In this document: positions 9,280 through 18,018 of the stretch, piece after piece | Position numbering within the stretch: the stretch's first letter is position 1 | Layout: the number at the start of each line of letters is the position of its first letter | Assembly (NCBI RefSeq): GCF_004331075.1 | Contig: NZ_SJNX01000006.1 | Span: forward strand, 1-64,000 | From: Acinetobacter brisouioides | Lineage (GTDB): Bacteria; Pseudomonadota; Gammaproteobacteria; Pseudomonadales; Moraxellaceae | Length of the DNA stretch: 64,000 bases | Direction of reading: 5' to 3' | The notes under the pieces: generated by a model | What the model saw: the letters and a program-made list of their open reading frames with translations, nothing else | Database searches by the model: none | Told to the model about the DNA's origin: nothing | Program-made: the position numbers and the translations under genes

Positions 9280-10158
9280 ATGATTGTGGATATTCATCAA
9301 CTAAGAATGTTTCAGACCATTGTAGAATGCGGCAGCATGTCTCAAGCTGCACTACGTTTACATTGCGTACCCTCAAATATCACCACCCGTATTCAACAAC
9401 TTGAAGAAGAATTAAAGACTTCGCTCTTTCATCGTGAAGGAAAGCGGCTAAAACTGACGGCATCAGGTGAAATCTTTTTAGCATATTGCCATAAAATTCT
9501 GGCTTTATGCGATGAAGCAAAACGCAGCGTTCACCCAGATACCCCACCTTCAGGCCCTTTAAGAATCGGTGCCATCGAGTCCTCTGCTACGACCCACCTG
9601 CCGCATTTATTGGCAAAATTTCATCAACAGTATCCCGACGTTTCGGTGCAAATCATTACAGGAACATGGAAACAGTTATTACAGGATGTCAGTCAGCATA
9701 AACTGGATGGTGCGATTGTTGCGGGGGATATTGCCTCGCCTTTACTCAATAAATTTGAAATTTATCAAGAAAATATGGTGCTGATTGCGCCTTCTTCATT
9801 TGGTGAAATCCGCTGTCAGGAAGACTTAATTGGTAAGGAAATTTTCATGTGGACTGAAGGCTGCCCGTATCGTGCCGCCTTGGAACAATGGCTAAAAGTC
9901 AAAAACCTTTCTCTTCCGATCACCAGTATTACCAGCTATGCCACCATTTTGGGTTGTGTCAGTGCAGGTTCGGGGGTTGCACTGATTCCCAAAAGTCTTT
10001 TTGAACAATATAAAAATCTGCCCCATATTTGTGGATATAAGTTTGAGCATTTTTCCGCCATTCAAAATCAGTTCTTTTGGCATAAAGATGTACTGAATCA
10101 CAAAGCAAGAGAGGCATTTTTAAAGCTGATTCAATCCGAGTTTAGTAACCGCAATTGA
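9280..10158 (+). CDS. LysR family transcriptional regulator
   Basis: The 292-residue protein has an N-terminal winged helix (about residues 4-62) with the pattern QLRMFQTIVECGSMSQAA, PSNITTRIQQLEEEL and LKLTASGEIFL, followed by a LysR substrate-binding domain from about residue 90. It is the probable regulator of the divergent EamA exporter; LysR proteins usually bind in the shared intergenic region. A GTG two codons downstream (9286) would give the more common start VDIHQLRMF and cannot be excluded. The effector is unknown. Confidence 0.9.
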   Translation: MIVDIHQLRMFQTIVECGSMSQAALRLHCVPSNITTRIQQLEEELKTSLFHREGKRLKLTASGEIFLAYCHKILALCDEAKRSVHPDTPPSGPLRIGAIESSATTHLPHLLAKFHQQYPDVSVQIITGTWKQLLQDVSQHKLDGAIVAGDIASPLLNKFEIYQENMVLIAPSSFGEIRCQEDLIGKEIFMWTEGCPYRAALEQWLKVKNLSLPITSITSYATILGCVSAGSGVALIPKSLFEQYKNLPHICGYKFEHFSAIQNQFFWHKDVLNHKAREAFLKLIQSEFSNRN

Positions 10159-10257
10159 TTTTCAATCGTTATTCTATCGTATGAATTTCTTCTCTTTCCC
10201 ACCTATTTGTGCAATCTCATCCTAAAATGCTGAGTATCAACTGGATGAGATCTTGCG

Positions 10258-10665
10258 ATGCGTTTAAGCCCAATCAAACTATTTTTATTGAGTAGTTGCC
10301 TTGTTGCAGCACCGTCAGTTTTTGCAATGACTGAAACTCAACCCAGCACTCCCAATGCGCCACTGCCTGACAATCCAAGTTTGGGACGTGTGATTTTATA
10401 TAAAACAGGGCAAACCCTACAGCGTATAGGCAATGCTACACAGCGCGGTGCAGACAAAGCCTCAGATAAAATTCAGCAAAAATGGGACAATACCAAAGAA
10501 TTTGGTGCAGAAAAAACCCAAGTAGTACAGCAAAAAGCCAGTGATGTACAACAAAGTACCGAGAAAAAATGGCAACAAGCTAAAGAAGTGGTGACAGGTA
10601 ATCGTACCGATACACCACCTGTCCCGATTGAGCATGGATCTTTAAGTCAACCCACCAGTAATTAA
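10258..10665 (+). CDS. Hypothetical exported protein
   Basis: The product has 135 residues. I do not recognise the family. A Sec signal peptide of about 23 residues ends in SVFA. The middle, about residues 45-110, is charged and helical with repeated Ala, Lys and Gln, including RIGNATQRGADKASDKIQQ and KKWQQAKEVV. This resembles LEA-like or apolipoprotein-like amphipathic helices. It is probably periplasmic. Its stop codon overlaps the end of the convergent dehydrogenase gene by 4 bp. Confidence 0.65.
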   Translation: MRLSPIKLFLLSSCLVAAPSVFAMTETQPSTPNAPLPDNPSLGRVILYKTGQTLQRIGNATQRGADKASDKIQQKWDNTKEFGAEKTQVVQQKASDVQQSTEKKWQQAKEVVTGNRTDTPPVPIEHGSLSQPTSN

Positions 10666-11621
10666 TTGACTTGGCGAATCATGTTCCCTGATATAAAGCC
10701 CTGCACATTTTCAGTGAGTTGCTGCACAATGCGCTGACGGGCTTGCACACTGCCCCACGCTGAATGTGGGGTAATAATCAAATTGGGAATTTCTGTATCT
10801 AGCAAAATATTGCCCTGCGTGGGCGGCTCAACACTTAAAACATCGGTTGCAGCACCTGCCAGTTTGCCGTGCTGTAGAGCGTGTGCCAATGCTGCTTCAT
10901 TGACAATGCCACCACGCGCAGTATTGATCAAAAATGCAGTCGGTTTCATCAACGCCAGTTCTTTTTCAGCAATTAAATCTTTAGTGCTGTCATTCAGTGG
11001 GCAATGCAGTGTTAACACATCGACTTGTGGTAACAGCTCTTCGAGTGACAAACGTCCTGCATGTTGACGATTCGGCAGATTTCCGACCAAGATCTTCATT
11101 CCCAACGCCTGTGCCAACCGTGCAACTTCTTGCCCCAGTTCGCCATAGCCAAGCACACCTAAAGTTTTACCCGACAACTCCACAATTGGAAAATCTAAAA
11201 AGCAGAACTGCTCTGCCTGTTGCCAACGCCCTTGCTGCACAGCCTGATAATATTTCAACACATTGGTGGCCAATGCCAACATCAGTGTCAGTGTATGCTG
11301 TGCCACCGATGCCGTGCCATAACCCTGACAGTTGCACACCACAATGCCTTGGGCTTGAGCTGCCTTTAAATCAACATTGTTGGTGCCTGTGGCAGAAATT
11401 AAAATCAGTTTCAGTTTTGGAAGTTGAGCAATGCTCTCGGCATTGAGTACCACTTTATTCACGATCGCAACTTCAGCATCGGCAAGACGCGGCAAGACCT
11501 GCTCAGGGGTGGTTGCATCATATAATTGCAACTCAGCAAAAGCAGCATCTAAGGGAGTAAAGTCCAGGTCATTTTGATCTAAACTGGCATAATCTAAAAA
11601 TACTGCTTTTAAACCCGTCAT
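10662..11621 (-). CDS. D-2-hydroxyacid dehydrogenase (glycerate dehydrogenase-like)
   Basis: This 319-residue NAD-dependent enzyme has the nucleotide fold GYGELG at about residues 158-163 and the three family catalytic residues: Arg236 in NTARGG, Glu265 in SVEPP and His286 in TPHSAW. It should reduce a 2-keto acid to the D-hydroxyacid or the reverse. The sequence resembles HprA (hydroxypyruvate/glyoxylate reductase), but related enzymes share the same residues, so the substrate is not fixed. AAAGGATG lies upstream of the ATG as ribosome site. It is a single gene and is separate from serA in this window. Confidence 0.85.
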   Translation of the reverse strand: MTGLKAVFLDYASLDQNDLDFTPLDAAFAELQLYDATTPEQVLPRLADAEVAIVNKVVLNAESIAQLPKLKLILISATGTNNVDLKAAQAQGIVVCNCQGYGTASVAQHTLTLMLALATNVLKYYQAVQQGRWQQAEQFCFLDFPIVELSGKTLGVLGYGELGQEVARLAQALGMKILVGNLPNRQHAGRLSLEELLPQVDVLTLHCPLNDSTKDLIAEKELALMKPTAFLINTARGGIVNEAALAHALQHGKLAGAATDVLSVEPPTQGNILLDTEIPNLIITPHSAWGSVQARQRIVQQLTENVQGFISGNMIRQVN

Positions 11622-11728
11622 GTTTCATCCTTTATTGTGTTTTTTAGAAAAAATAACCTCACCTGAATTCAGTGAAAGTTTTACTCAACATTAACGCTTT
11701 CAGTGACCTTGACCAATTGATTTCACAT

Positions 11729-11761
11729 AAAAAAAGCAGAAAAACGGGTGGTTTTTCTGCT
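11729..11761 (-). terminator. Terminator of the alpha/beta hydrolase gene
   Basis: On the minus strand an 11-bp stem, AGCAGAAAAAC and its complement with a 5-nt loop, is followed by seven T residues. Confidence 0.85.
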
Positions 11762-11783
11762 GAATGAGTTTACATATTTAAGA

Positions 11784-13049
11784 CTATGCCAAGATAAATT
11801 TCTCTTCATCTAATAATGGCGGCTCAACAAAATAACAAATGCCCAAACTATCACAGCGCATATTTTGTTCTTTATAGCTCAACACATAATACTCAGAGTA
11901 TTTCTTCACCACGATTGGACTCATATCCATCGACAAAGCATCATCTTCTTTGAACAATTTCATGACACGACGATCATTCATTCCGACAATATAACGCTCA
12001 TTGTTCAGTTCAATTTTGACAATGCAACTCGATCTAATCAGCAACGGAATCAAATATTTATAATTCAGATGAATTGCTTCTTCAGGGTAACTTTCAATCT
12101 TGTTGCTAATAATATTAAACACCAAAAAATTACCATAGCAGTCTTGCAACTGAGTCGGGTGGTTGTCTTGCGGCAAATTGACCTTAATTCCCAGTTTTTG
12201 CAAATCCTGCTCAGTGACCTGACGGCGGCTCAACATAATTCGGGTAATGAGTTGCTTTAAGTTGGCATCGAGGTATTGATCCTCAAGCTGCAAATCATTA
12301 CTACGTAAAATCCGTCCGAGCGCGGCACTGTGGCGTGACAATAAATTATTAATCACCGTGCGATAGTAAAATTTGCTTTTTTTCTTGACCGTACGCATTT
12401 GCTGGTAAAAATAGTTTTTATTCCACGGATGGCGAATAAAATCATTTAGCAAACTTGAGCTCGCCAAAACTGACAGCGCCTCATGCCCAGTAAATGGCAA
12501 GTGCAAGGTATGTAGCTGTGGCAATATATGTTTGATTTTTAAATAATGTTCGCGGTCATTGGCATAGTATGGGTCATACACCACAATGTATTCACTGCTT
12601 GAACAAACATCTTGCGTGGTGATGTGCATGTCCTGATGCAAACTTTCATCAAAAAATTCGGTATAACGGCGATCTTCAATTTCCTGCGGGTCAATGCTGT
12701 ACTGCGGGACAAAGGCAATCACGCGATTCATTTTCAGCAATTTAGAATATTTAATTGCCGCATAGCCCCCCATTGAGCCACCATAACCGACCACAGTTTC
12801 AAACTGGTCTAGAATTGGTTGCACCGCGCTCATCATGGCGTGCATACTCGCCGTAGGAAACCATGACTTGATTTTTGGCATTACGCCAATCACGTTATAT
12901 TCATACTTCGCCAACGACTTTTCTGCATTAATCGTTAAGCCTTTGGCGCGAGTAATTAAATCTCCAAACGAAAAAATCAATTCTTTGGAATTTCCTTTTA
13001 GAAAAATAACTCGGATTTGTTCGTCTTCAAAAATAATTTGCTTATCCAT
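11784..13049 (-). CDS. Putative alpha/beta hydrolase, function unknown
   Basis: The product has 421 residues. A nucleophile elbow GYGGSMGGYAA puts the candidate serine at residue 92, with His189 in FTGHEA and Asp159 or Asp165 completing a possible triad. That covers about the first 200 residues. The C-terminal half, about 205-421, is a separate region I cannot assign; it is rich in charged and aromatic residues and includes LLSRHSAALGRIL and VGMNDRRVMKLF. No signal peptide is seen, so it should be cytoplasmic. The gene is monocistronic with its own terminator. Such two-part proteins sometimes sit near surface-polysaccharide genes, but none is nearby. Confidence 0.6.
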   Translation of the reverse strand: MDKQIIFEDEQIRVIFLKGNSKELIFSFGDLITRAKGLTINAEKSLAKYEYNVIGVMPKIKSWFPTASMHAMMSAVQPILDQFETVVGYGGSMGGYAAIKYSKLLKMNRVIAFVPQYSIDPQEIEDRRYTEFFDESLHQDMHITTQDVCSSSEYIVVYDPYYANDREHYLKIKHILPQLHTLHLPFTGHEALSVLASSSLLNDFIRHPWNKNYFYQQMRTVKKKSKFYYRTVINNLLSRHSAALGRILRSNDLQLEDQYLDANLKQLITRIMLSRRQVTEQDLQKLGIKVNLPQDNHPTQLQDCYGNFLVFNIISNKIESYPEEAIHLNYKYLIPLLIRSSCIVKIELNNERYIVGMNDRRVMKLFKEDDALSMDMSPIVVKKYSEYYVLSYKEQNMRCDSLGICYFVEPPLLDEEKFILA

Positions 13050-13359
13050 TCACGCACCGAAAATAAAAATTGGCTATTGCCAAAATGCAATCAAAAAAGA
13101 GGGGGCTGGCGAATGCCTATTGTATAAAGGCAATAGAGATTAAACAGGGCAAAATATGACATCTTGCCATACAGCAGTCAGATTTCTGTATTCTAAAACC
13201 AATCTGTCGCATCCCAAAATGGATTTTTCAAAAAACCCCTCAAATTCATGTTTTAACACCATTTCATGACACAATTCATATAAATTCAGCTAAATTAATT
13301 AAGCTGTCACAATGCTGCGCTTGAATATTGGATTATTCCAATTGAGGGGAAATTGGGCA
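13050..13359. other. 310-bp divergent intergenic region
   Basis: It lies between the hydrolase gene (minus) and the Glu-Thr repeat gene (plus) and should contain both promoters. I see an inverted repeat CTATTG/CAATAG near 13117-13136 and AT-rich stretches near 13260-13305, but no promoter good enough to call and no coding potential. Confidence 0.5.
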
Positions 13360-14019
13360 ATGCATTATGTAAAAACAACAGCAGGGCAAGACGCATTACA
13401 ACAACGCTCTAAACAACTTTCAGCCAAACAACGTCAGTTATTGTTTCTCATGGGTACGGATGATTTTGATAAATTACCCGCAGCCAGTCGCCAACGCCTG
13501 TTTCAACCAGAAGTGATTGATCATTTGCTGGAGCTGGGTTTTATTACCAATTCGACACCAGAAACAGAAACAGAAACAGAAACAGAAACAGAAACAGAAA
13601 CAGAAACAGAAACAGAAACCATTGCTTCAGCGTCCCCTACTGTCAATGTGCTTTCTCAAGTCTTGCAGCGTTATTCTCAACCCCGAGCTAAACCAACATT
13701 AGCCGAAGAAATTGCCGAAGAAGAGCAGCAGGCAGCGTTTAAGCTCGATACGACTCCTCCACCCGATCTGGATACTGCACTCAACTTTCCTGCCATTAAA
13801 GGCTTGATGATTGATACTCTACGACAATACGGTGGGCTGTTGGCAAGAGGCTTAATTGAAAAAATCGACAAGTGTGAAAATACTGGTGAACTAAAACGCT
13901 GCCATATGGCATGGTTGACACTATTGCAAGAAACACGTTTGCCTGCCAAGCAACTACATAGCCTAGTAAAACACTTACAGAAATTTTATCATTTGCATGA
14001 AACAGAAACTAACCAGTAG
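13360..14019 (+). CDS. Hypothetical protein with a Glu-Thr repeat
   Basis: The product has 219 residues from ATG 13360, chosen because GAGGGGA lies 9 bp upstream. I do not recognise the family. The N-terminal part, about residues 1-65, is helical with SAKQRQLLFLMGTDDFDKLP. A run of ten Glu-Thr pairs follows at about residues 68-87, and the C-terminal half, about 120-219, is helical. No signal peptide or membrane segment is seen. The repeat is a flexible acidic linker between two probable folded parts. Confidence 0.7.
   Translation: MHYVKTTAGQDALQQRSKQLSAKQRQLLFLMGTDDFDKLPAASRQRLFQPEVIDHLLELGFITNSTPETETETETETETETETETETIASASPTVNVLSQVLQRYSQPRAKPTLAEEIAEEEQQAAFKLDTTPPPDLDTALNFPAIKGLMIDTLRQYGGLLARGLIEKIDKCENTGELKRCHMAWLTLLQETRLPAKQLHSLVKHLQKFYHLHETETNQ
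13561..13620 (+). repeat. Ten tandem 6-bp units GAAACA (Glu-Thr)
   Basis: Nine perfect GAAACA units and a tenth GAAACC encode ten Glu-Thr pairs inside the hypothetical gene. Slippage would change the linker length by two residues per unit and keep the frame. Confidence 0.97.
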
Positions 14020-14079
14020 TTGAGCCTGTACACAAAGTCATTTACAGTAAAATAAAATTAAGATCTGCTAGGTGACGCG

Positions 14080-14364
14080 ATGCAAGGCTGGGTAAAATTT
14101 GGCAGTGTGCTGTACTGTTGTGTGTCTTTGAACGCTTGTATTGTTGTGCCCGAACACACCCGACAGGTCGAATCTACCACACGGGTTTTTGTGGATAGCA
14201 ATGCCCGCGACGCACAGGTCGAAATCAGTCGTCCACAAGTCATTATTATTCAAAACCCAGACTATGATTATCGACCACATCATCCAGAATATCACGTGCC
14301 GCCAAACTGCCATTTGCAGTCAAATGGACGCTCTATGGGCCCTATCCCGACGGTCTGCGATTAA
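14080..14364 (+). CDS. Small hypothetical lipoprotein
   Basis: The 94-residue product has a short signal and a lipobox SLNAC with the lipid cysteine at residue 20. The mature part is rich in Val, Pro, His and Tyr and contains PDYDYRPHHPEYH. Two further cysteines near the C-terminus could pair. AGGTGA lies 4 bp upstream of the ATG. The last 4 bp overlap the convergent aldo/keto reductase gene. Function unknown. Confidence 0.6.
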   Translation: MQGWVKFGSVLYCCVSLNACIVVPEHTRQVESTTRVFVDSNARDAQVEISRPQVIIIQNPDYDYRPHHPEYHVPPNCHLQSNGRSMGPIPTVCD

Positions 14365-15209
14365 AATTCCTCATACACCGCAGGATCCTGATTTTTCAGG
14401 CGACCATTGCTGCGTGTCAAGGCGTTGATCTGCTGCATTTGCTCGTCACTGAGTTCAAACTGGAAAATCGCTTTGTTGGCAAGCTGGTTTTGATCGCTAC
14501 TGGCTTTGGGTATAGGAATCACGCCAAGCTGAATTTGCCATCTTAAAATCACCTGTGCTACAGATTTCCCAATTTGCTGGGCAATTTCTTGCAATACTGC
14601 ATCTTGAAATACATCGCGTGCACGTCCCAACGGACTCCACGCCATGGTTAAAATACCCTCTTGCCGATGATAAGCCAGTTGCTCAGCTTGATTAAAATAC
14701 GGATGCAGCTCAATTTGGTTAATTACAGGTAAAATCCCTGTTTCCTTTTTTAAGACCTCAATATGTTCAGGCAAGAAGTTACTCACGCCAATCGACTTGA
14801 TCTGCCCTTTTTTCTGAGCATCAATCAAGGCTTGCCAAGCTTCCACATATAACCCTTGATTCGGGTTAGGCCAGTGAATTAAATATAAATCAAAATAGTT
14901 GAGCTGCGCCCGATACAATGACTCTTCAATAGTCACCACCGCCTTGTCATAAGCATGATGGCGACCTGGCAACTTGGAGGTAATAAATAATTCATCACGC
15001 TGAAGTCCCGACAGGCGAGCTGCTTGGCCCACTGCCCCTTCATTTTCATAGTTAAATGCTGAATCCAACATGCGGTAACCATGTGCCAAAGCACGCTGCA
15101 TGGTTTGAACGCCCATATGTCCATTCAGGCTATAGGTTCCAAAACCCAAGGCAGGAATTGCATAACCGTCATGCAAAGCCAAATGCGGAATGTGTTCAGA
15201 TCGATTCAT
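14361..15209 (-). CDS. Aldo/keto reductase
   Basis: This 282-residue NADPH-dependent oxidoreductase has the catalytic tetrad in place: Asp49 and Tyr54 (LDSAFNYENE), Lys79 (TSKLPG) and His112 (LIHWPNP). Later family segments SIGVSNFLPEHIEVL and MAWSPLGRARDVF support the barrel. It is close to the bacterial 2,5-diketo-gluconate reductase / YtbE group that reduces aldehydes and small ketones. The physiological substrate is unknown. GAGAGA upstream of the ATG is the ribosome site. It is divergent from the methyltransferase gene. Confidence 0.9.
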   Translation of the reverse strand: MNRSEHIPHLALHDGYAIPALGFGTYSLNGHMGVQTMQRALAHGYRMLDSAFNYENEGAVGQAARLSGLQRDELFITSKLPGRHHAYDKAVVTIEESLYRAQLNYFDLYLIHWPNPNQGLYVEAWQALIDAQKKGQIKSIGVSNFLPEHIEVLKKETGILPVINQIELHPYFNQAEQLAYHRQEGILTMAWSPLGRARDVFQDAVLQEIAQQIGKSVAQVILRWQIQLGVIPIPKASSDQNQLANKAIFQFELSDEQMQQINALTRSNGRLKNQDPAVYEEF

Positions 15210-15363
15210 GTGCTGTTTTCTCTCTGGTTACGCTGTTATTTTCTTAAGCATTATGGCGCAGCACCGTCGTCGAAATCGTTTAAATTGTATAAATAATGCT
15301 ATTTTTACGTCGACAGAGCGGGAAGTTTTTATAATAAACCAAATAAATTCAAGGAATGAGATC

Positions 15364-16134
15364 ATGTCAACTATTCATCCAACTGCGGCTCAGGGCTTTA
15401 GTTCTGGCGCAGCTTTATATCAGCAAACCCGACCAAGTTATCCCTTACAAATTGTCTCTTGGCTACGCAGCGAGCTAGAGCTGACCAGCCAGTCGCAGGT
15501 GATTGACCTTGCCGCAGGTACAGGGAAATTTACCCAATATCTCAAACAGGTCACCCCGCATATTGTTGCCGTTGAACCCGTTACCGAAATGCAGCAACAA
15601 CTCAAGGCAGCTTATCCTGACGTTACTACTTTGACTGCCTACAGCGACCAGATTCCACTGGAGTCGGCGCAATATGACGCCGTTTTGGCTGCACAAGCCT
15701 TTCACTGGTTTGCCAACCACGAAACCCTTGCTGAAGTTCACCGTCTGCTCAAACCACATGGACATTTTGGACTGGTGTGGAACCAGCGTGATACCAGTGT
15801 GCCGTGGGTCAAAGCGATTGCGGATATTTTATTACCACTAGAAAACAATACGCCACGCTATCATAGTGGTGAATGGAAAAAAGCCTTTCAAAATCAGTCG
15901 TGGTTTAAACTGGGTAGCGAGCAGCACTTTATCCATTTGCATCATGGCACAGTCGAGCAAGTGGTCAGTAAACGTTTACTTTCCACCAGTTTTATTGCCA
16001 TGATGCCAGCCGAGCAACAGCAGCAACTCAAACAACAGTTTGAACAGGTGGTTTTTGACTATTTGGGCAAACGCCCTGACGATGAAATTGATTTCCCATA
16101 TTTAACTTATGCGTATGATTTTATTAAAATATAA
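15364..16134 (+). CDS. Class I SAM-dependent methyltransferase
   Basis: The 256-residue protein starts at ATG 15364, 4-5 bp after AAGGAATGAG. Motif I is VIDLAAGTGKFTQYL at about residues 42-56, followed by the acidic VAVEPV for SAM ribose binding and DAVLAAQAFHWF around residue 105. This pattern matches the UbiE/Tam-like methyltransferase-11 family; the close relatives are uncharacterised. It would transfer a methyl group to an unknown small molecule. No operon partner is evident, though the lipoprotein gene at 16167 starts only 32 bp downstream on the same strand. Confidence 0.85.
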   Translation: MSTIHPTAAQGFSSGAALYQQTRPSYPLQIVSWLRSELELTSQSQVIDLAAGTGKFTQYLKQVTPHIVAVEPVTEMQQQLKAAYPDVTTLTAYSDQIPLESAQYDAVLAAQAFHWFANHETLAEVHRLLKPHGHFGLVWNQRDTSVPWVKAIADILLPLENNTPRYHSGEWKKAFQNQSWFKLGSEQHFIHLHHGTVEQVVSKRLLSTSFIAMMPAEQQQQLKQQFEQVVFDYLGKRPDDEIDFPYLTYAYDFIKI

Positions 16135-16166
16135 TAAAATCATACGGTTTGGATTTTGGTAACTTT

Positions 16167-16697
16167 ATGATGCAATGCTTTTCTCGTATCCTCCTGCCCG
16201 CATTCATGCTTGCAGGTAGCCTGAGCCTTGCGGCCTGTCAGAAACAGCCTGAGCATATCAGTTCCGCAACAACGGCATCCTCAGCAGCAATGCATACGGC
16301 CAGTGAAGTCAGTATTCCACAAAATATTAGACCGTTTACGACAACGCCTGATGATGCGCATGACATTCAGCAACTCGACACCTTTAACCGTACTTTTCAT
16401 GACATGACGCAAGATATGCGTACCGAACTGGAACAACTCAAACAATACAATCAACTTACCCCAGAATTTGTCGAACAGCGCAAACAGGATCAGATTCATT
16501 CGGCATTAAACATGCTTAAGGACCTAGACCTGAAGACTGAACAGGGTCGCTATATTCAAGGCATGATGTATGATTATTGGGATCAGTTACAGCATAAAAA
16601 AGTCGCCGAGAAAGTCGATAAAACCCCAGTCATTCAAGCCATTCAACAGCTTGAATACTGGAAAGCCCATACAGCCAATACCAATCCTGCATCATAA
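16167..16697 (+). CDS. Hypothetical lipoprotein
   Basis: The product is 176 residues from ATG 16167 (a second ATG follows at 16170). A signal peptide ends in the lipobox SLAAC, cysteine at about residue 24. The mature part begins with a Ser/Ala/Thr linker, then a mainly helical charged domain with DTFNRTFHDMTQDMRTELEQL. I do not recognise the family. It may be cotranscribed with the methyltransferase gene and ends at a terminator. Confidence 0.65.
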   Translation: MMQCFSRILLPAFMLAGSLSLAACQKQPEHISSATTASSAAMHTASEVSIPQNIRPFTTTPDDAHDIQQLDTFNRTFHDMTQDMRTELEQLKQYNQLTPEFVEQRKQDQIHSALNMLKDLDLKTEQGRYIQGMMYDYWDQLQHKKVAEKVDKTPVIQAIQQLEYWKAHTANTNPAS

Positions 16698-16726
16698 AAA
16701 AAGCATGGCAAACGCCATGCTTTTTA
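16698..16726. terminator. Bidirectional terminator
   Basis: The stem GCATGGC / GCCATGC is flanked by an A run and a T run, so it serves both the lipoprotein gene and the convergent gene at 16744. Confidence 0.85.
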
Positions 16727-16743
16727 CTGTTCGTCATGATATC

Positions 16744-17313
16744 TCACAGTGCTTTACGTTCAATCCACTGAATTGAATGCACACGAAATAGCTCACAAGC
16801 CCCATCACCCACATCAGTATTGGTCAATGACGAACGCCACACCAGATTACGGTCTTTCACTTCAACCAATTCACCTTGTAAACGTACTAAATCACCACGC
16901 TGGACTTGCTTAATCTGTTTGGCAATGTCGGGGCTCGCAGGAATAATGTGCATATTGGACACCATTTGCATGGCTTGCTCTGCTGACACTGGCAAGGTTG
17001 TCATTTTCCAGTTAAGAAAGCGGTCATACTGACGCACATGAATTTGTTTGGCAAAATATGGATCAGCAAACATGCCCCAACTCACTGCATAATCAATCGG
17101 GGAAAATTTTGCCTGTTCATCCTGACTATAACTTTTGGTGCTTAAAATTCGAAAGTCACCCCGAAAAGCTTTCAGCGGCGAAATGGACTGCCATGTCACC
17201 TCAGGCGCCAAGCCATTGGCAATGTTGTATTCTGCACCTGAATTTGAGGCAAAACTATGACTTGCAAGCAGCGCCAATCCTAAACCACACGCGAAATATT
17301 TTAGGGCTTGCAT
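16744..17313 (-). CDS. Conserved exported protein of unknown function
   Basis: The 189-residue product has a Sec signal of about 22 residues (ending SFA). The mature part contains AVSWGMFADP, SNMHIIPASPDIAKQI and RGDLVRLQGELVEV, then a SSLTNTDVGDGACELFRV block near the C-terminus. I recall this pattern from an uncharacterised family found in many proteobacteria and on some plasmids. The RGD-x-V-x-L-x-G core looks like a small beta-barrel. A GAGGAG ribosome site precedes the ATG. It is monocistronic. No function is claimed. Confidence 0.65.
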   Translation of the reverse strand: MQALKYFACGLGLALLASHSFASNSGAEYNIANGLAPEVTWQSISPLKAFRGDFRILSTKSYSQDEQAKFSPIDYAVSWGMFADPYFAKQIHVRQYDRFLNWKMTTLPVSAEQAMQMVSNMHIIPASPDIAKQIKQVQRGDLVRLQGELVEVKDRNLVWRSSLTNTDVGDGACELFRVHSIQWIERKAL

Positions 17314-17429
17314 AGCGACTCCTCATCTCATCAAAAAATCAATCTCATTCTAGAATTTTAGAATGTTCATCTTGATCAAATGCAGCTAAATAGTAACGAC
17401 TGCGCACAAAAGCGTAGTAATTTTGTCAT

Positions 17430-17897
17430 CTAGTCTTCAAATTCAACCCGAATGGTTTCAAATCGAATTCGCCCTTTTTTAATCGCATCGGCAATCGCCT
17501 GCTGCCCTTTAGTCAGACGTGCATTGCCACTTTTAATATCAATAAGCACGACTTCAATCTCATCGGCACGCCCATCTCCATCGCGAAAGGAGTTATAACC
17601 ATTAAATACAATATAGTCGACAGGATCGCCCAGAAATTTGGCATCACTGGGTAAATATTCAAATTCAGGGAAAATCGGGGCAAACTGCTCTGCCATCCTT
17701 CCCTTTAAAATCGCACGACTACTGTTGACACTACGTGATTGAGCTAAGCGTAATTCTTTCTGATGTTTGCGTTTTAGCTCTGAAATCTGAACTTCATATT
17801 CCGCTTGAATTTTGCCATTCCTCAGGTTCGACAACAATGCATAAGTCAAAATAACGCCAATGCCTAAACCAATGACCATAGCAATCCAAATGGGCAT
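17430..17897 (-). CDS. Membrane-anchored Holliday-junction-resolvase-like endonuclease
   Basis: The start is ATG 17897 (155 residues) because AGGAAG lies 6 bp upstream; an ATG ten codons earlier at 17927 has no such site. One transmembrane segment at about residues 2-22 is followed by a charged coiled coil (about 30-58) and a nuclease-like core. In the core, Glu70, Asp91 and Asp94 (GDPVDYIVF), Asp120-x-Lys122 (VLIDIKSGNARLTKGQQAI) and Gln132 fit a PD-(D/E)xK site. This matches the predicted 'endonuclease distantly related to archaeal Holliday junction resolvase' family. A DNA substrate has not been shown to my knowledge. It is divergent from parA-like. Confidence 0.75.
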   Translation of the reverse strand: MPIWIAMVIGLGIGVILTYALLSNLRNGKIQAEYEVQISELKRKHQKELRLAQSRSVNSSRAILKGRMAEQFAPIFPEFEYLPSDAKFLGDPVDYIVFNGYNSFRDGDGRADEIEVVLIDIKSGNARLTKGQQAIADAIKKGRIRFETIRVEFED

Positions 17898-18018
17898 ACG
17901 ATGCTTCCTGTGTCTAAATTGACGCATTTAAACAGGCTTAGGACTTTTTGTCATGTCATAAGCGTAATGAAGGAAAAAGTGCTAAAGTAATCAAGCCTAT
18001 ATTTTTTATATAAAAGAC

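Noticed and set aside
13517..13702. Gln-Lys repeat frame
   Set aside because: It is the shifted reading of the GAAACA array inside the Glu-Thr repeat gene and has no ribosome site.
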